NCBI GenBank assembly: GCA_016721245.1
Contig: JADKIQ010000002.1
Coordinates: 62,001-126,000 of the forward strand
Source of the DNA: Sphingobacteriales bacterium
GTDB taxonomy: Bacteria > Bacteroidota > Bacteroidia > Chitinophagales > JADIYW01
Length of the DNA: 64,000 nucleotides
Direction: 5' to 3'
The translations under genes and the position numbers were made by a program. Under the pieces are notes generated by a model. It worked only from the letters and a program-made list of their open reading frames with translations, did no database searches and was not told the origin of the DNA. Of the stretch, positions 53,806 to 62,331 are shown piece by piece (position 1 is the first letter of the stretch; each line of letters begins with the position of its first letter).

Positions 53806-55449
53806 ATGAAGAAACTTCTGTTGTCAATGGCTGTAATTTTTTCTGTTGCCGCCTACTCGCAAACACTTTTACGGGGTCCTTACCTGCAAAGTTTAACCAA
53901 TAACAGCATTAAAATTATGTGGCGAACCAGCGACTCCTCAAATTCAGTGGTGCGATATGGAGATTCTCCCTCATCCCTTACCAATATTATTACAGACAAT
54001 GCGCGTTTGAAAAACCATATTGTGAAAATTTCAGGTTTGAGTTCGAAAACAAAATACTATTATAGCGTTGGCTACGATGCAACTGTTTTGGCGGGTGGCA
54101 ATGAACAGCACCATTTCGTCACGGCTATTAATCCGGGAGATTCCACTACTGGTTTTAAATTCTGGGTGACCGGTGATTTTGGCGGCGGCAATAACGAACA
54201 GATAAAAGTACGCCGCTGGTTTGAAAATTATTTGCAGTCAAATGTGGTAGATAGCTGGTTGTGGCTGGGCGATAATGTCTACAATGATGGCACAGACGCA
54301 GAATACAGCGCAAAGGTTTTTGACAATGTTTATGGCTATGATTCCATCTTTCGTTTCCTACCGTTTTACCCGATTCCGGGAAACCATGATTATAACAGTG
54401 TGAATGGAACAGAAGATGCAAGTACTCATCGTGGTCCTTATTTTGACATGGTAGAAGTTTTTAAGAATGGAGAAATGGGAGGCATACCATCTAATATGGA
54501 AGCCTATTATTCTTATGATTACGGCAACACTCATTTTTTAGCTTTAAATTCTGAAATGTATCGGGTCTTGGCTTTCTGGGATGTGCTTCCAACTGCCATT
54601 CAATTTAAAAACTGGTTAATAAATGATTTAAAAAATTCCGGAGGAAAATTTAAAGTAGCATACTGGCATCAGCCACCTTATTCAAAAGGCTCACATGACT
54701 CGGATGATTTCTGGGAAGTGTTTATGATTGCTATGCGTGAAAAAGTAGTTCCAATTTTAGAACAATATGGTGTGGATTTAGTATTATGCGGCCACAGTCA
54801 TGTGTATGAACGATCTTATCTCATAAATAAACATTACGGAAACTCCGGGACATTCAACAGAAATACAATGCTGATAGACAGTACCTCGGGAAATCCAGAC
54901 AATAATCGAACTTATATAAAATATACATATGGCTCTAACAAAGACAAGGGAACAGTGTACAGCATTGTAGGAAACAGTGGAAAATCGGAAGCTGAAAATG
55001 GTGAGATGCATCCGGCAATGTATAAAAAATATGCCGCAGATAAAGGCGTTGGCAGTATGATATTAGAAGTAAAAGGAAGTATTTTAACAGCCACTTACTA
55101 TAAAGAAAACGGTGAAATTTTCGATAAATTTCGCATTGTAAAACAAGATTCCGTGGCTATTATTTCAGGTGTAAAAAATAATACATCCGTAAACGATTTG
55201 AAAATATATCCGAATCCGTTTACCAATTCCTTAATGGTGGAATTTGATGCGAAAGAGATAAAACCAACCTCTATTAGTATTCAGAATATAGTTGGTCAGC
55301 TTATTGTACAAACCATCTGGAATGGAAAAAGTACGGTGGGTAAAAATAAAATTGAGCTGAATAATTTACAGGATTTACCAGCCGGTGAGTACATTATTTC
55401 TATTAAGCAAAATGAGGATATAGTAAGTGAGAAACTGGTGAAATTATAA
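53806..55449 (+). CDS. Purple acid phosphatase-like secreted metallophosphoesterase
   Basis: The 547-residue exported protein begins with a signal peptide (SVAAYSQ). A fibronectin-type III domain (RGPYLQSLTNNSIKIMWR) comes first, then a purple acid phosphatase domain. Metal ligands are visible: VTGDFGG, LGDNVYNDG, GNHDYNS, YWHQPPYSKGSH, and CGHSHVYERS with the late His residues. The last 80 residues (IYPNPFTNSLMVEF, QNIVGQLIVQ, PAGEYIISIKQN) form a T9SS type A sorting domain. It probably releases phosphate from organic esters outside the cell. It overlaps the convergent UbiD gene end by 6 nt. Confidence 0.93.
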   Translation: MKKLLLSMAVIFSVAAYSQTLLRGPYLQSLTNNSIKIMWRTSDSSNSVVRYGDSPSSLTNIITDNARLKNHIVKISGLSSKTKYYYSVGYDATVLAGGNEQHHFVTAINPGDSTTGFKFWVTGDFGGGNNEQIKVRRWFENYLQSNVVDSWLWLGDNVYNDGTDAEYSAKVFDNVYGYDSIFRFLPFYPIPGNHDYNSVNGTEDASTHRGPYFDMVEVFKNGEMGGIPSNMEAYYSYDYGNTHFLALNSEMYRVLAFWDVLPTAIQFKNWLINDLKNSGGKFKVAYWHQPPYSKGSHDSDDFWEVFMIAMREKVVPILEQYGVDLVLCGHSHVYERSYLINKHYGNSGTFNRNTMLIDSTSGNPDNNRTYIKYTYGSNKDKGTVYSIVGNSGKSEAENGEMHPAMYKKYAADKGVGSMILEVKGSILTATYYKENGEIFDKFRIVKQDSVAIISGVKNNTSVNDLKIYPNPFTNSLMVEFDAKEIKPTSISIQNIVGQLIVQTIWNGKSTVGKNKIELNNLQDLPAGEYIISIKQNEDIVSEKLVKL

Positions 55450-57261
55450 AATCTGATTAGATATATTTTTCAGAATTCCATCAACACGTTTCTCCACTTC
55501 AGCATTCTTCTCTAATACCGGCGCATGATGTGGTTTGATGCGGGCGTCAATAATCAGTGTATCGCAGCACCAGTGTTTATTTTCATATCGTTCGTTGATG
55601 CCGTGTATATCGTGTGAAGGATTGCTGCGCGTAAAGGTTACCCAAAGGAAATTATTAAAATCAGCTGACAAGAAATCTGCATCATCACAGATAACAATTA
55701 AAGGAATCCCTTCTATTTTCCATGTTATGCCTGCCAGAGATCCTGAAACAATCCCGATATTCGTCGGGACAGGATGACTTTCGGAGAATTCAACTGCCAG
55801 TATCCCTTTAGAAACAAATCTTGGGTTTTTAAAACCAGCAGGCAAAATAAAATCATCCGGTAAGATGTCTGTCAGCGTTCGCTTTTTGTCTCCCGCAGCT
55901 GCAATAATTACTTTACTGCCGGTATTCAATCCGTCTCCGGAATAATCCAGCGTATCAATAGTTGTTTTCGTCTGAAAGTGAATATCCCTTGATAAATCTA
56001 TGCGTTCTAAAATGTGCTGAAAGAATTTCTCTTCTTCATGTGTCGTTAATGTTTCATCATCACTTTTATCAGCAATAAACAAAAATTTTGCCAGCGATAA
56101 TTGTCCGGTACCTAAAATATGATTGGAAATCGTCAGTAATTCCTGCGGACGTTTGTTGGTATAATAAGGCGTATATCGTTCGCTACCAATAGCAAGCAAC
56201 AAGGGATGTACACCTGCAGCATCTACCGCATGCACTTCGTGTACGCCTGGTATTTCCGAACTGATAGCACTGCCCGTCATCTCGTGAATCATATTACCAA
56301 ATGCTGTGTCTTCCTGCGGCGGGCGCCCCACTACCGTAAAACTCCAAATGGCATTTTTCTTTGCATACACATTTTTTACACGCATTACAGGAAAATCATG
56401 CTTCAAAGAATAATAGCCTAAATGGTCGCCAAACGGCCCTTCTGGTTTATTATCATTGGGATATACTTCTCCGGTAATGACAAAATCAGCATCCGTACTT
56501 AAACAAAAACCTTCCTCATCATACATATATCGGAAACGTCTCCCTCCCAATGCTCCGGCAAAGGTGAGTTCAGATAAACCTTCCGGCAAAGGCATCACTG
56601 CGGCAAAGGAATGTGATGGCGGACCTCCAACAAACACAGATACTTTCATCGGCTTGCCGAGTTTATTCCATTTTGTTTGATGTACGCCGATTCCGCGATG
56701 TAACTGATAATGCAATCCTATTTCTTTATCCTGTATATAGTCGTTTCCTGAAAGCTGAATTCTATACATACCTAAGTTGGAATGCATAGCGCCGGGTTTT
56801 TCAGGGTCTTCGGAATAAACAATTGGTAAGGTGACAAACGCACCTCCGTCTTTCTGCCAGCACTGTATCAACGGCAAATCAGAAATCTTAATCTTTTCAA
56901 ATTTGTGAGAAGAAACTTTTTTTGGCAAAGCTTTCCATGCAGCTAATGCCACGCCGATATTTTGTAACGGGTGCTTCAATGCTTGCATCGGATCCGTCTT
57001 CAATGCAATCATTTTTTTGACATTCTCCAATGTATCTCTGAAAATAAATGTACTGCGTTCTGTCGTTCCAAACAGGTTAGAAATAGCCTGATATTTGCTG
57101 CCTTTCACTTTTTCAAACAAGATAGCTTTCCCTTTGGCTTCATGAATACGCAAATGAATGGAAGCCATTTCCAGATATGGATCTACTTCTTCTTTGATAC
57201 GAATCAACTGACCGGTTTTATCCAGATCTTCAATACAATCCTGCAGACATTTATAAGCCAT
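55444..57261 (-). CDS. UbiD-family decarboxylase
   Basis: The 605-residue enzyme is of the prenyl-FMN-dependent UbiD type, which removes carboxyl groups from aromatic or unsaturated acids, in quinone synthesis or aromatic metabolism. Family residues seen are GAMHSNLGMYRIQL and FGDHLGYYSLKHDFPVMRV, the latter with the Glu/Asp-rich active-site end. I take the third residue, Met at 57261 (MAYKCLQDCIEDLDKTGQLI), as the likely start. No ubiX gene is nearby, so the cofactor would be made elsewhere. A role in menaquinone synthesis is the usual guess in this phylum but is not shown here. Confidence 0.88.
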   Translation of the reverse strand: MAYKCLQDCIEDLDKTGQLIRIKEEVDPYLEMASIHLRIHEAKGKAILFEKVKGSKYQAISNLFGTTERSTFIFRDTLENVKKMIALKTDPMQALKHPLQNIGVALAAWKALPKKVSSHKFEKIKISDLPLIQCWQKDGGAFVTLPIVYSEDPEKPGAMHSNLGMYRIQLSGNDYIQDKEIGLHYQLHRGIGVHQTKWNKLGKPMKVSVFVGGPPSHSFAAVMPLPEGLSELTFAGALGGRRFRYMYDEEGFCLSTDADFVITGEVYPNDNKPEGPFGDHLGYYSLKHDFPVMRVKNVYAKKNAIWSFTVVGRPPQEDTAFGNMIHEMTGSAISSEIPGVHEVHAVDAAGVHPLLLAIGSERYTPYYTNKRPQELLTISNHILGTGQLSLAKFLFIADKSDDETLTTHEEEKFFQHILERIDLSRDIHFQTKTTIDTLDYSGDGLNTGSKVIIAAAGDKKRTLTDILPDDFILPAGFKNPRFVSKGILAVEFSESHPVPTNIGIVSGSLAGITWKIEGIPLIVICDDADFLSADFNNFLWVTFTRSNPSHDIHGINERYENKHWCCDTLIIDARIKPHHAPVLEKNAEVEKRVDGILKNISNQIL

Positions 57262-57297
57262 AATCAAAAAACAAAAATAATCTATTTAAGTTGTGAA

Positions 57298-57328
57298 TTG
57301 AAGTTGTAATAGAAATTTATTAACTTTA
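57298..57328 (+). promoter_or_regulatory. Candidate promoter of the YWTD lipoprotein gene
   Basis: TTG (57298-57300), 20 nt, then TAACTTTA (57321-57328), one base from TAnnTTTG, 18 nt before the ATG. Confidence 0.4.
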
Positions 57329-57345
57329 ATAGAAATAGTAATATT

Positions 57346-58245
57346 ATGAAAAAGGTTTTAATTATTGGTTTAGTCATCTTGTGTATCGCCATTGTTTCCT
57401 GTGGGAAAGATGACAAAACACCTCAGACAGCATCTGCATTATTTTTCTCTGCATACAGCGATTCTTTAATCGGAAAAATAGACTTAAAAAACGGGACTAT
57501 AGATTCCAATTTTGCCAAAGGTGTCGCATCCGGATTGCCTTCTACCGATCAAATAGGGTTGGCACTCAACACCAAAACCGGTGAAATTTATTGCAGTAAT
57601 GAAGCTACTAACGGACCAATTTACAAGGTGAACAATAGTGGAATTGCTACAATATTCTTTAGTGGTTCGGAGGCAGATGAACCCGGCGGTATAGCATACA
57701 GTGCGAGCAATGACAGAGTATACTGGATAAACAGGGGCGACGGAAAAGTTTACAGCATCAGTGCTGCCGGCGGAACACCAACTGCTTTGTATGGCGGAGC
57801 TGATGTGAATGCCGAAGGTTACAGTATAAAACTGGATGAGAAAAATGGAAATTTATACTATTCAAATTTTGATGAAATCTATAAAGGAAACATTGATGGT
57901 AGTGGAACTCCGACAGTACTGTATTCAGGTAAACCTGATACATTAGAATCTCCTTCCAGTATTGAAATTGATGTGGATGCTAACAAAATTTACTGGACAG
58001 ACGAAAACGCTGACGTAGTCGCTTCTGCAAATCTGGATGGCAGCGGCAATATCAAGATATTATACAATAAAACAACACATGGTGTGAGTAGATCAGATGG
58101 TTTGGCAATAGATTTTGTTGCCGCTAAAATTTACTGGACAGAAACAGGTAATGCCAACAGAATAAGAGTTGGAAACTTAGACGGCACCGGCATACCGGTT
58201 ACACTGTCTTCACGATTTGAAGCCTATAACTTATTATTGAAATAA
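57346..58245 (+). CDS. YWTD beta-propeller lipoprotein
   Basis: The 299-residue protein has a lipoprotein signal (IAIVSCGKDD). The rest is a six-blade-type beta-propeller with LDL-receptor YWTD-like repeats: RVYWINRGDGKVYSIS, NLYYSNFDEIYKGNIDGSG, KIYWTDENADVVASANLDG, KIYWTETGNANRIRVG. Each repeat ends in a G-x-G turn. Such lipoproteins act in binding or signalling, but no specific role is known. It is followed by a bidirectional terminator and stands alone. Confidence 0.88.
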   Translation: MKKVLIIGLVILCIAIVSCGKDDKTPQTASALFFSAYSDSLIGKIDLKNGTIDSNFAKGVASGLPSTDQIGLALNTKTGEIYCSNEATNGPIYKVNNSGIATIFFSGSEADEPGGIAYSASNDRVYWINRGDGKVYSISAAGGTPTALYGGADVNAEGYSIKLDEKNGNLYYSNFDEIYKGNIDGSGTPTVLYSGKPDTLESPSSIEIDVDANKIYWTDENADVVASANLDGSGNIKILYNKTTHGVSRSDGLAIDFVAAKIYWTETGNANRIRVGNLDGTGIPVTLSSRFEAYNLLLK

Positions 58246-58262
58246 AAAATAATCCACATTAT

Positions 58263-58297
58263 AAAAAAAAGAGCTTCATCGGAAGCTCTTTTTTTTT
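58263..58297. terminator. Bidirectional terminator
   Basis: GAGCTTC (58271-58277) and GAAGCTC (58282-58288) with flanking A8 and T9 runs extend the stem. It ends both the YWTD lipoprotein (+) and the poly-Asp protein (-). Confidence 0.9.
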
Positions 58298-59338
58298 CTA
58301 TTCATCGTCATCATCGTCACCATCGTCTGCAACATCATCGTCATCGTCGTCGTCGTCGTCATCGCCTTCGTCGTCGTCGTCGTCAGAGAATCCGTATTCC
58401 AGATCATCCGCGCTTTTAACTCTGCCTTTTGATTTTCTTTTCGGGGAATCGTCTTCATCACTTTTGTCAAAATCATCGAAATCACCCCCCGCGCCAACAG
58501 GAATCTCTTTTTCAGAAATAGGAGCAGCTACATCCGGGAATAATTCATCCTCGTCGTAGTCATCTACCATTTTTTGCAATTGTGTACTTACTTTCACCAG
58601 ATAAGAATATTCGCCCAACTCAATCGGAACGGCAGATACCAGTTCTTTTTTTGCATTGGTAAATTTGATGATACCTTTATTATATCCGTGAGGGTATTTA
58701 TCAGATAATGCCCTTAATACTTCGTCCGGAACATTTTTATAATCCACAATTATTTTTCGAAAACCACCGGGAGGAGGAGGAGGAGCCATTCTTACAGGTG
58801 TTTCTTCCACTTTTTTTGATTTCTTGCTTTCCGCTTTTTTAGGAGTTACCACAGGTTCTGGAATTTTTACTTCTTGTTTTACCGGTGTAATTTCTTTTTT
58901 TGGTAAGCTAACAGAGTTCTCTTTCTTAGTTTCAACTTTTGGTGCCGGTTTTACTTTTGCCGGTTCTGCTTTTTTCGTTGTCGGTTTTACAGGTGTCGTT
59001 TGTTTAGCCACAGGTTTTGAGGGTTTTGTGTTTTTTACAGGGGTTATTGATTTTACGAGAGCAGGTTTAACTGCCTTTTTAGGAGCTGATTTTACAGCTG
59101 GTTTTACAGTTGTTTTTTTTGCTACTTCTTTTTTTACAGGTTTAGCTACAGGTTTAGCTACAGCCTTTTTTGCTGCAGGTTTTGCAACAACTTTAGCTTT
59201 GACCGAAGAGACAGCTTTTTTTGCCGGAGCCACTTTTTTTGCAACAGGTTTAACTGCTGCTTTTGTCGCCTTTTTAGGCTCTTCTTTTTTTGTTTTCTTT
59301 CCCACTGACAGTATATTGTTGATGAGTTTTAAAATCAT
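58298..59338 (-). CDS. Lys/Ala/Pro-rich protein with poly-Asp C-terminus
   Basis: This 346-residue soluble protein has a bipolar composition. Residues about 15-185 are a lysine/alanine/proline/valine repeat region with KKAVAKPVAKPVKK-type units, like histone H1 or bacterial HctB/AlgP-like tails. The middle 60 residues form a compact domain (DEVLRALSDKYPHGYNKG, ELGEYSYLVKVSTQLQK). The C-terminus is extremely acidic with long Asp runs. The basic and acidic ends could bind nucleic acid and balance each other. No family was recognised for the domain. It is alone, with a terminator overlapping its stop. A similar basic tail occurs on the Hsp20 protein at 61803. Confidence 0.75.
   Translation of the reverse strand: MILKLINNILSVGKKTKKEEPKKATKAAVKPVAKKVAPAKKAVSSVKAKVVAKPAAKKAVAKPVAKPVKKEVAKKTTVKPAVKSAPKKAVKPALVKSITPVKNTKPSKPVAKQTTPVKPTTKKAEPAKVKPAPKVETKKENSVSLPKKEITPVKQEVKIPEPVVTPKKAESKKSKKVEETPVRMAPPPPPGGFRKIIVDYKNVPDEVLRALSDKYPHGYNKGIIKFTNAKKELVSAVPIELGEYSYLVKVSTQLQKMVDDYDEDELFPDVAAPISEKEIPVGAGGDFDDFDKSDEDDSPKRKSKGRVKSADDLEYGFSDDDDDEGDDDDDDDDDDVADDGDDDDDE
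58333..58384. repeat. GTC/ATC trinucleotide tract encoding poly-Asp
   Basis: Runs of CGTCGTCGTC occur at 58345-58361 and 58367-58384 with ATC interruptions. They encode the Asp runs of the minus-strand protein and are prone to length change by slippage. Confidence 0.75.
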
Positions 59339-59482
59339 TGGCTAAATGTAAAATGAATTCAACCAATTATGCAAATATTTTTCAAAAAAAATTTAAAAAT
59401 TTAAACCTTTTTATTTTTTTCAGTGCAGAATATCCGATTACAGGGAAAATTAGTTCAGATTTTACTATGTTCTAATGAAACC

Positions 59483-60751
59483 CTATGCTTTTATTGCCTG
59501 TTCTATTAATCGTTTGTACGGATAGAAATCTACCTGTACGGTATGACGAGCAGAGTTATTGTAACGTTTGCGCATTTCATCGCGGTCGTGTTTTATCGTT
59601 TGTAGCATTTTATCTTTCGACGGCAATTTTGATTTGCGCGTTAAGATACCTGCTATCCATTTTGCCTGCACTTCCGACAAAGGCATTATAGCTCCTAAAG
59701 GTTGTATGAGTCCCAGAAAAAATAAATTTTCATGTTCCGGGTGTACCACTTTATGGTATAATGGTACCTCGTTATCATTTGGGTTAATAAAGTCTTTATC
59801 AAAAAACGGAAAAGTAATATTATAACCTGTACAATAAATAAGCACATCAAATGCTTCTTCTATGTCGTCTTCAAACACTACCGTTTTGCCGTTCAGTTTT
59901 TTAATATTTGGTTTGATTTTTATTTTTCCGTGCCCAACTTTATTCAGTAAATCCTGCGAAATAGTCGGATGTTCTGTAAGAATAGGTCTGTTGGGAACAG
60001 GAACACCATATTTATCCTGTTTGCCTACATTAATCTGAAGTGCTGTCTGCAAGGCCAGACGCTGTAATGCCAGCGGAGCAAATGCCAGTGGCGGTTTGGA
60101 TATATGATCGGTAGGAATACCAAATAAATATTTCGGAATGATATACGCACCGCTGCGGGTGGAAATCACTACTTTTTTTGCCACGGTTGTCAGTTCGCAG
60201 GCAATATCCACTGCGGAGTTTCCGATGCCTACAATCAGTACTTCTTTGTCTTCAAAACCATCCAGCGTTTTATAGTCGTGTGCATGTAATATTTTTCCGT
60301 CGAAAGTGCCCTCAAAATTTGCAAAACGAGGATTCCAGTGGTGCCCGTTACATACCAAAACAGCATCGTACTCTTTTGTGCCCTCTTTATCTGTTGTTAC
60401 ATAATAGGTATTCCCTTTTTTTTCGATATGCGTAACGGTAGTTTTAAAATGTATATTATCTCTGAATCCAAAATGATTTACATAATTGGAAAAATAATGA
60501 TGAATCAGTGAATGATGCGGATAGTCAGGATAATCATCCGGCATAGGATAATCGGAATATGACATCATTTGCCTCGAAGTATTGATACAAAGAGATTTAT
60601 AAATGGAATTTTGACCATTATCATTATTAAACCACCACAAACCTCCAACGTCAGAGCCCTTTTCATAACAATCAAAATCAATATTGTTTTCTTTTAGTGT
60701 TTTGCAGGCTGCAATTCCGGAGGCTCCGGCACCAATGATACAAGCTTTCAT
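59483..60751 (-). CDS. Flavin-containing monooxygenase (FMO type)
   Basis: This 422-residue class B monooxygenase is of the FMO branch. The FAD motif is GAGASGIAACKTL (residues 7-19), then GGLWWFN. The FMO fingerprint FxGxxxHxxxY appears as FDGKILHAHDY, and the NADPH motif is GIGNSAVDIA. FMOs oxygenate soft nucleophiles such as amines and sulfides, unlike the ketone-acting enzymes at 27372 and 29110. It is a single gene. The 200-nt region before it holds the FNR-like palindrome used by the divergent stress gene, so shared control is possible. The substrate is unknown. Confidence 0.9.
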   Translation of the reverse strand: MKACIIGAGASGIAACKTLKENNIDFDCYEKGSDVGGLWWFNNDNGQNSIYKSLCINTSRQMMSYSDYPMPDDYPDYPHHSLIHHYFSNYVNHFGFRDNIHFKTTVTHIEKKGNTYYVTTDKEGTKEYDAVLVCNGHHWNPRFANFEGTFDGKILHAHDYKTLDGFEDKEVLIVGIGNSAVDIACELTTVAKKVVISTRSGAYIIPKYLFGIPTDHISKPPLAFAPLALQRLALQTALQINVGKQDKYGVPVPNRPILTEHPTISQDLLNKVGHGKIKIKPNIKKLNGKTVVFEDDIEEAFDVLIYCTGYNITFPFFDKDFINPNDNEVPLYHKVVHPEHENLFFLGLIQPLGAIMPLSEVQAKWIAGILTRKSKLPSKDKMLQTIKHDRDEMRKRYNNSARHTVQVDFYPYKRLIEQAIKA

Positions 60752-60894
60752 ATTTATGTTGTTCTGTTAAGAATTAATAGGTGTCAAATTCAGTAAGCAA
60801 AATAACGCTTCTTAACAAGGTTTGTTCTTTTTCAGGGTTAATTTTTCAAAGAAATTGCATTTTGTCGCATGATGGTGATTTTTTTACAAAAGCT

Positions 60895-60908
60895 ATGATT
60901 TTTATCAT
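60895..60908 (+). promoter_or_regulatory. FNR/CRP-like palindrome ATGATTTTTATCAT
   Basis: The 14-mer ATGAT-TTTT-ATCAT is centred about 50 nt before the usp start codon. If it acts as a class II site (-41.5), transcription would begin near 60943. The identical 14-mer occurs at 35622-35635 before the peroxidase gene. Confidence 0.55.
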
Positions 60909-60951
60909 GTTATCTGTTACAATAATAGACGAACTTTAATAAAAATAGACG

Positions 60952-61791
60952 ATGAAAAAGATAATTGTTACAATTGATGCGCTTACTTATAATGAACATG
61001 CGTTAGAATATGCAATAGGTATTGCCAGACGTTCCGGAGGAATGGTTTTAGGTGTTTTTTTGCATGATATGTCTTACATATATGCAGACTTACCTGGTAT
61101 TTTTGATTTAGTGCCGGTAGAATACAATAACATTATAAAAAAACAACACGAAGATCATGAAAAACTGGAATTGAATCTGAAGTTGTTTAATGAGCGTTGT
61201 AATCAGGAGAATATTAAACACAAAGCACATTTTCACGATGGAACGGATATTGTCAATTTTTTGGTGAACGAATCTGTGTTTGCTGATATTTTAATTTTAG
61301 ATGAGCACATGAGTTTTACAAATACCGGTGCCCATCAATTGTCAAATTTTATTGTTGATGTATTAGAGGATGCTCATTGTCCTGTGTTGGTGGTGCCTGG
61401 TAAGTTTGAGCTTGTTGATAATGTTTTCTTATGTTACGACGGAACGCCGTCCAGTGTGCATGCTATAAAAATGTATTCTTACCTGTTTCCGGAATGGAAT
61501 GAAAAACCAACCACTTTAGTAACTTTTAATTCTACCTCATCCAATCATTTATCTTCCAGCGAAAATATCAAAGATTTACTGCATCAGCATTTCTCTAATC
61601 TGATTTTTGATGTGGAACACGAAAAGAGAGCAGCTAATGCAGTGCTAAGTTTCTTTAAACTTTATCAGGAAAATGCATTTGTGGTTATGGGTGCTTATGG
61701 AAGAAGTCAGTTTTCCAGATTATTGAAAAAAAGTCTGGCAAACACCATCATTAAAGAAATAAAAGTTCCTGTATTTATTACTCATGAATAA
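60952..61791 (+). CDS. Universal stress protein (tandem UspA domains)
   Basis: This 279-residue cytoplasmic protein has two UspA-type Rossmann domains. The first begins IIVTIDALTYNEHALEYAIGIA; the segment VTIDALTYNEHAL is its nucleotide-binding start, and the second starts near NVFLCYDGTPSSVHAIKM. The second has the ATP-binding end GAYGRSQFSRLLKKS. Double-domain Usp proteins are common in anaerobic, oxygen-limited or stationary responses. It is 11 nt before the Hsp20 gene, so both belong to one stress operon. The FNR-like site upstream supports oxygen control. Short TAATAGACGA-type words repeat just before its ATG. Confidence 0.9.
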   Translation: MKKIIVTIDALTYNEHALEYAIGIARRSGGMVLGVFLHDMSYIYADLPGIFDLVPVEYNNIIKKQHEDHEKLELNLKLFNERCNQENIKHKAHFHDGTDIVNFLVNESVFADILILDEHMSFTNTGAHQLSNFIVDVLEDAHCPVLVVPGKFELVDNVFLCYDGTPSSVHAIKMYSYLFPEWNEKPTTLVTFNSTSSNHLSSSENIKDLLHQHFSNLIFDVEHEKRAANAVLSFFKLYQENAFVVMGAYGRSQFSRLLKKSLANTIIKEIKVPVFITHE

Positions 61792-61802
61792 AAAATAAAA
61801 CT

Positions 61803-62219
61803 ATGGCACTCAAAAAAAGCACAAAGTCGGCCGCTCCGAAGAAAAAGGCGGTACCCGTAAAAAAAGCAGTTAAACCTGCAGTAACGCCGAAGCCGGCAGC
61901 GGCAGTTGTAAAAAAGGAAACAGCAATTGTCAGTAGTCCGTTTTGGAATATCTGGGATGCAGGCAAACAATATAAAGTCAGAGTTTCGGTTCCCGGACTT
62001 GGAAAGAAAAATATTCAAATTCACGTGAACGGCAATCATCTTACTATCAGCAGCGAGAAGGAAAAAGAAAGAAAAAAAGAAACTAAAAATTATTTGGTGA
62101 GGGAATATGTTTCAGCATCCTGGAGTAAAACAATAGCTTTGCCGCAAAAGGTGAATGAGAAAGATGTAAAAATCAGCTATAAAGATGGTGTATTGAAGAT
62201 TGGTTTGACCAAAGTATAA
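61803..62219 (+). CDS. Hsp20/alpha-crystallin small heat-shock protein with basic N-terminal tail
   Basis: This 138-residue small chaperone has an alpha-crystallin domain (about 50-138) with VRVSVPGLGKKNIQIHVNG, NHLTISSEKEKERKK, and the end DGVLKIGLTK (GVLxIxL motif). In place of the usual hydrophobic N-terminal arm there are about 40 residues of Lys, Ala, Pro and Val (MALKKSTKSAAPKKKAVPVK onward), like histone H1. The tail may bind nucleic acid or alter oligomer size. It directly follows the universal stress protein gene. The C-terminal IxI oligomerisation motif is not obvious. Confidence 0.88.
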   Translation: MALKKSTKSAAPKKKAVPVKKAVKPAVTPKPAAAVVKKETAIVSSPFWNIWDAGKQYKVRVSVPGLGKKNIQIHVNGNHLTISSEKEKERKKETKNYLVREYVSASWSKTIALPQKVNEKDVKISYKDGVLKIGLTKV

Positions 62220-62274
62220 TTGCCCTGGTCTGTGAATTAGTCAATTAATAACATTCCTTTAAAGTCTGTCTTCT

Positions 62275-62282
62275 TATTTTTG
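62275..62282 (+). promoter_or_regulatory. Candidate -7 element of the reductase-ferredoxin operon
   Basis: TATTTTTG matches TAnnTTTG exactly, 50 nt before the ATG at 62332. No clear -33 TTG at normal spacing. Confidence 0.45.
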
Positions 62283-62331
62283 ATGTTATAAAGTTGTGCG
62301 CAGTGTGCAACTCATAACTAATATTTTGAAC

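Noticed and set aside
58824..59345. A 173-codon plus-strand frame opposite the Lys/Ala/Pro-rich gene that looks like a Phe/Ala/Gly-rich membrane protein
   Set aside because: It is an antisense reflection of the lysine- and alanine-rich codons of the real minus-strand gene, with no promoter or signal of its own.
62296..62331. GTG start giving 12 extra residues to the ferredoxin reductase
   Set aside because: The residues are not part of the FAD fold and the ATG at 62332 gives the normal family start.
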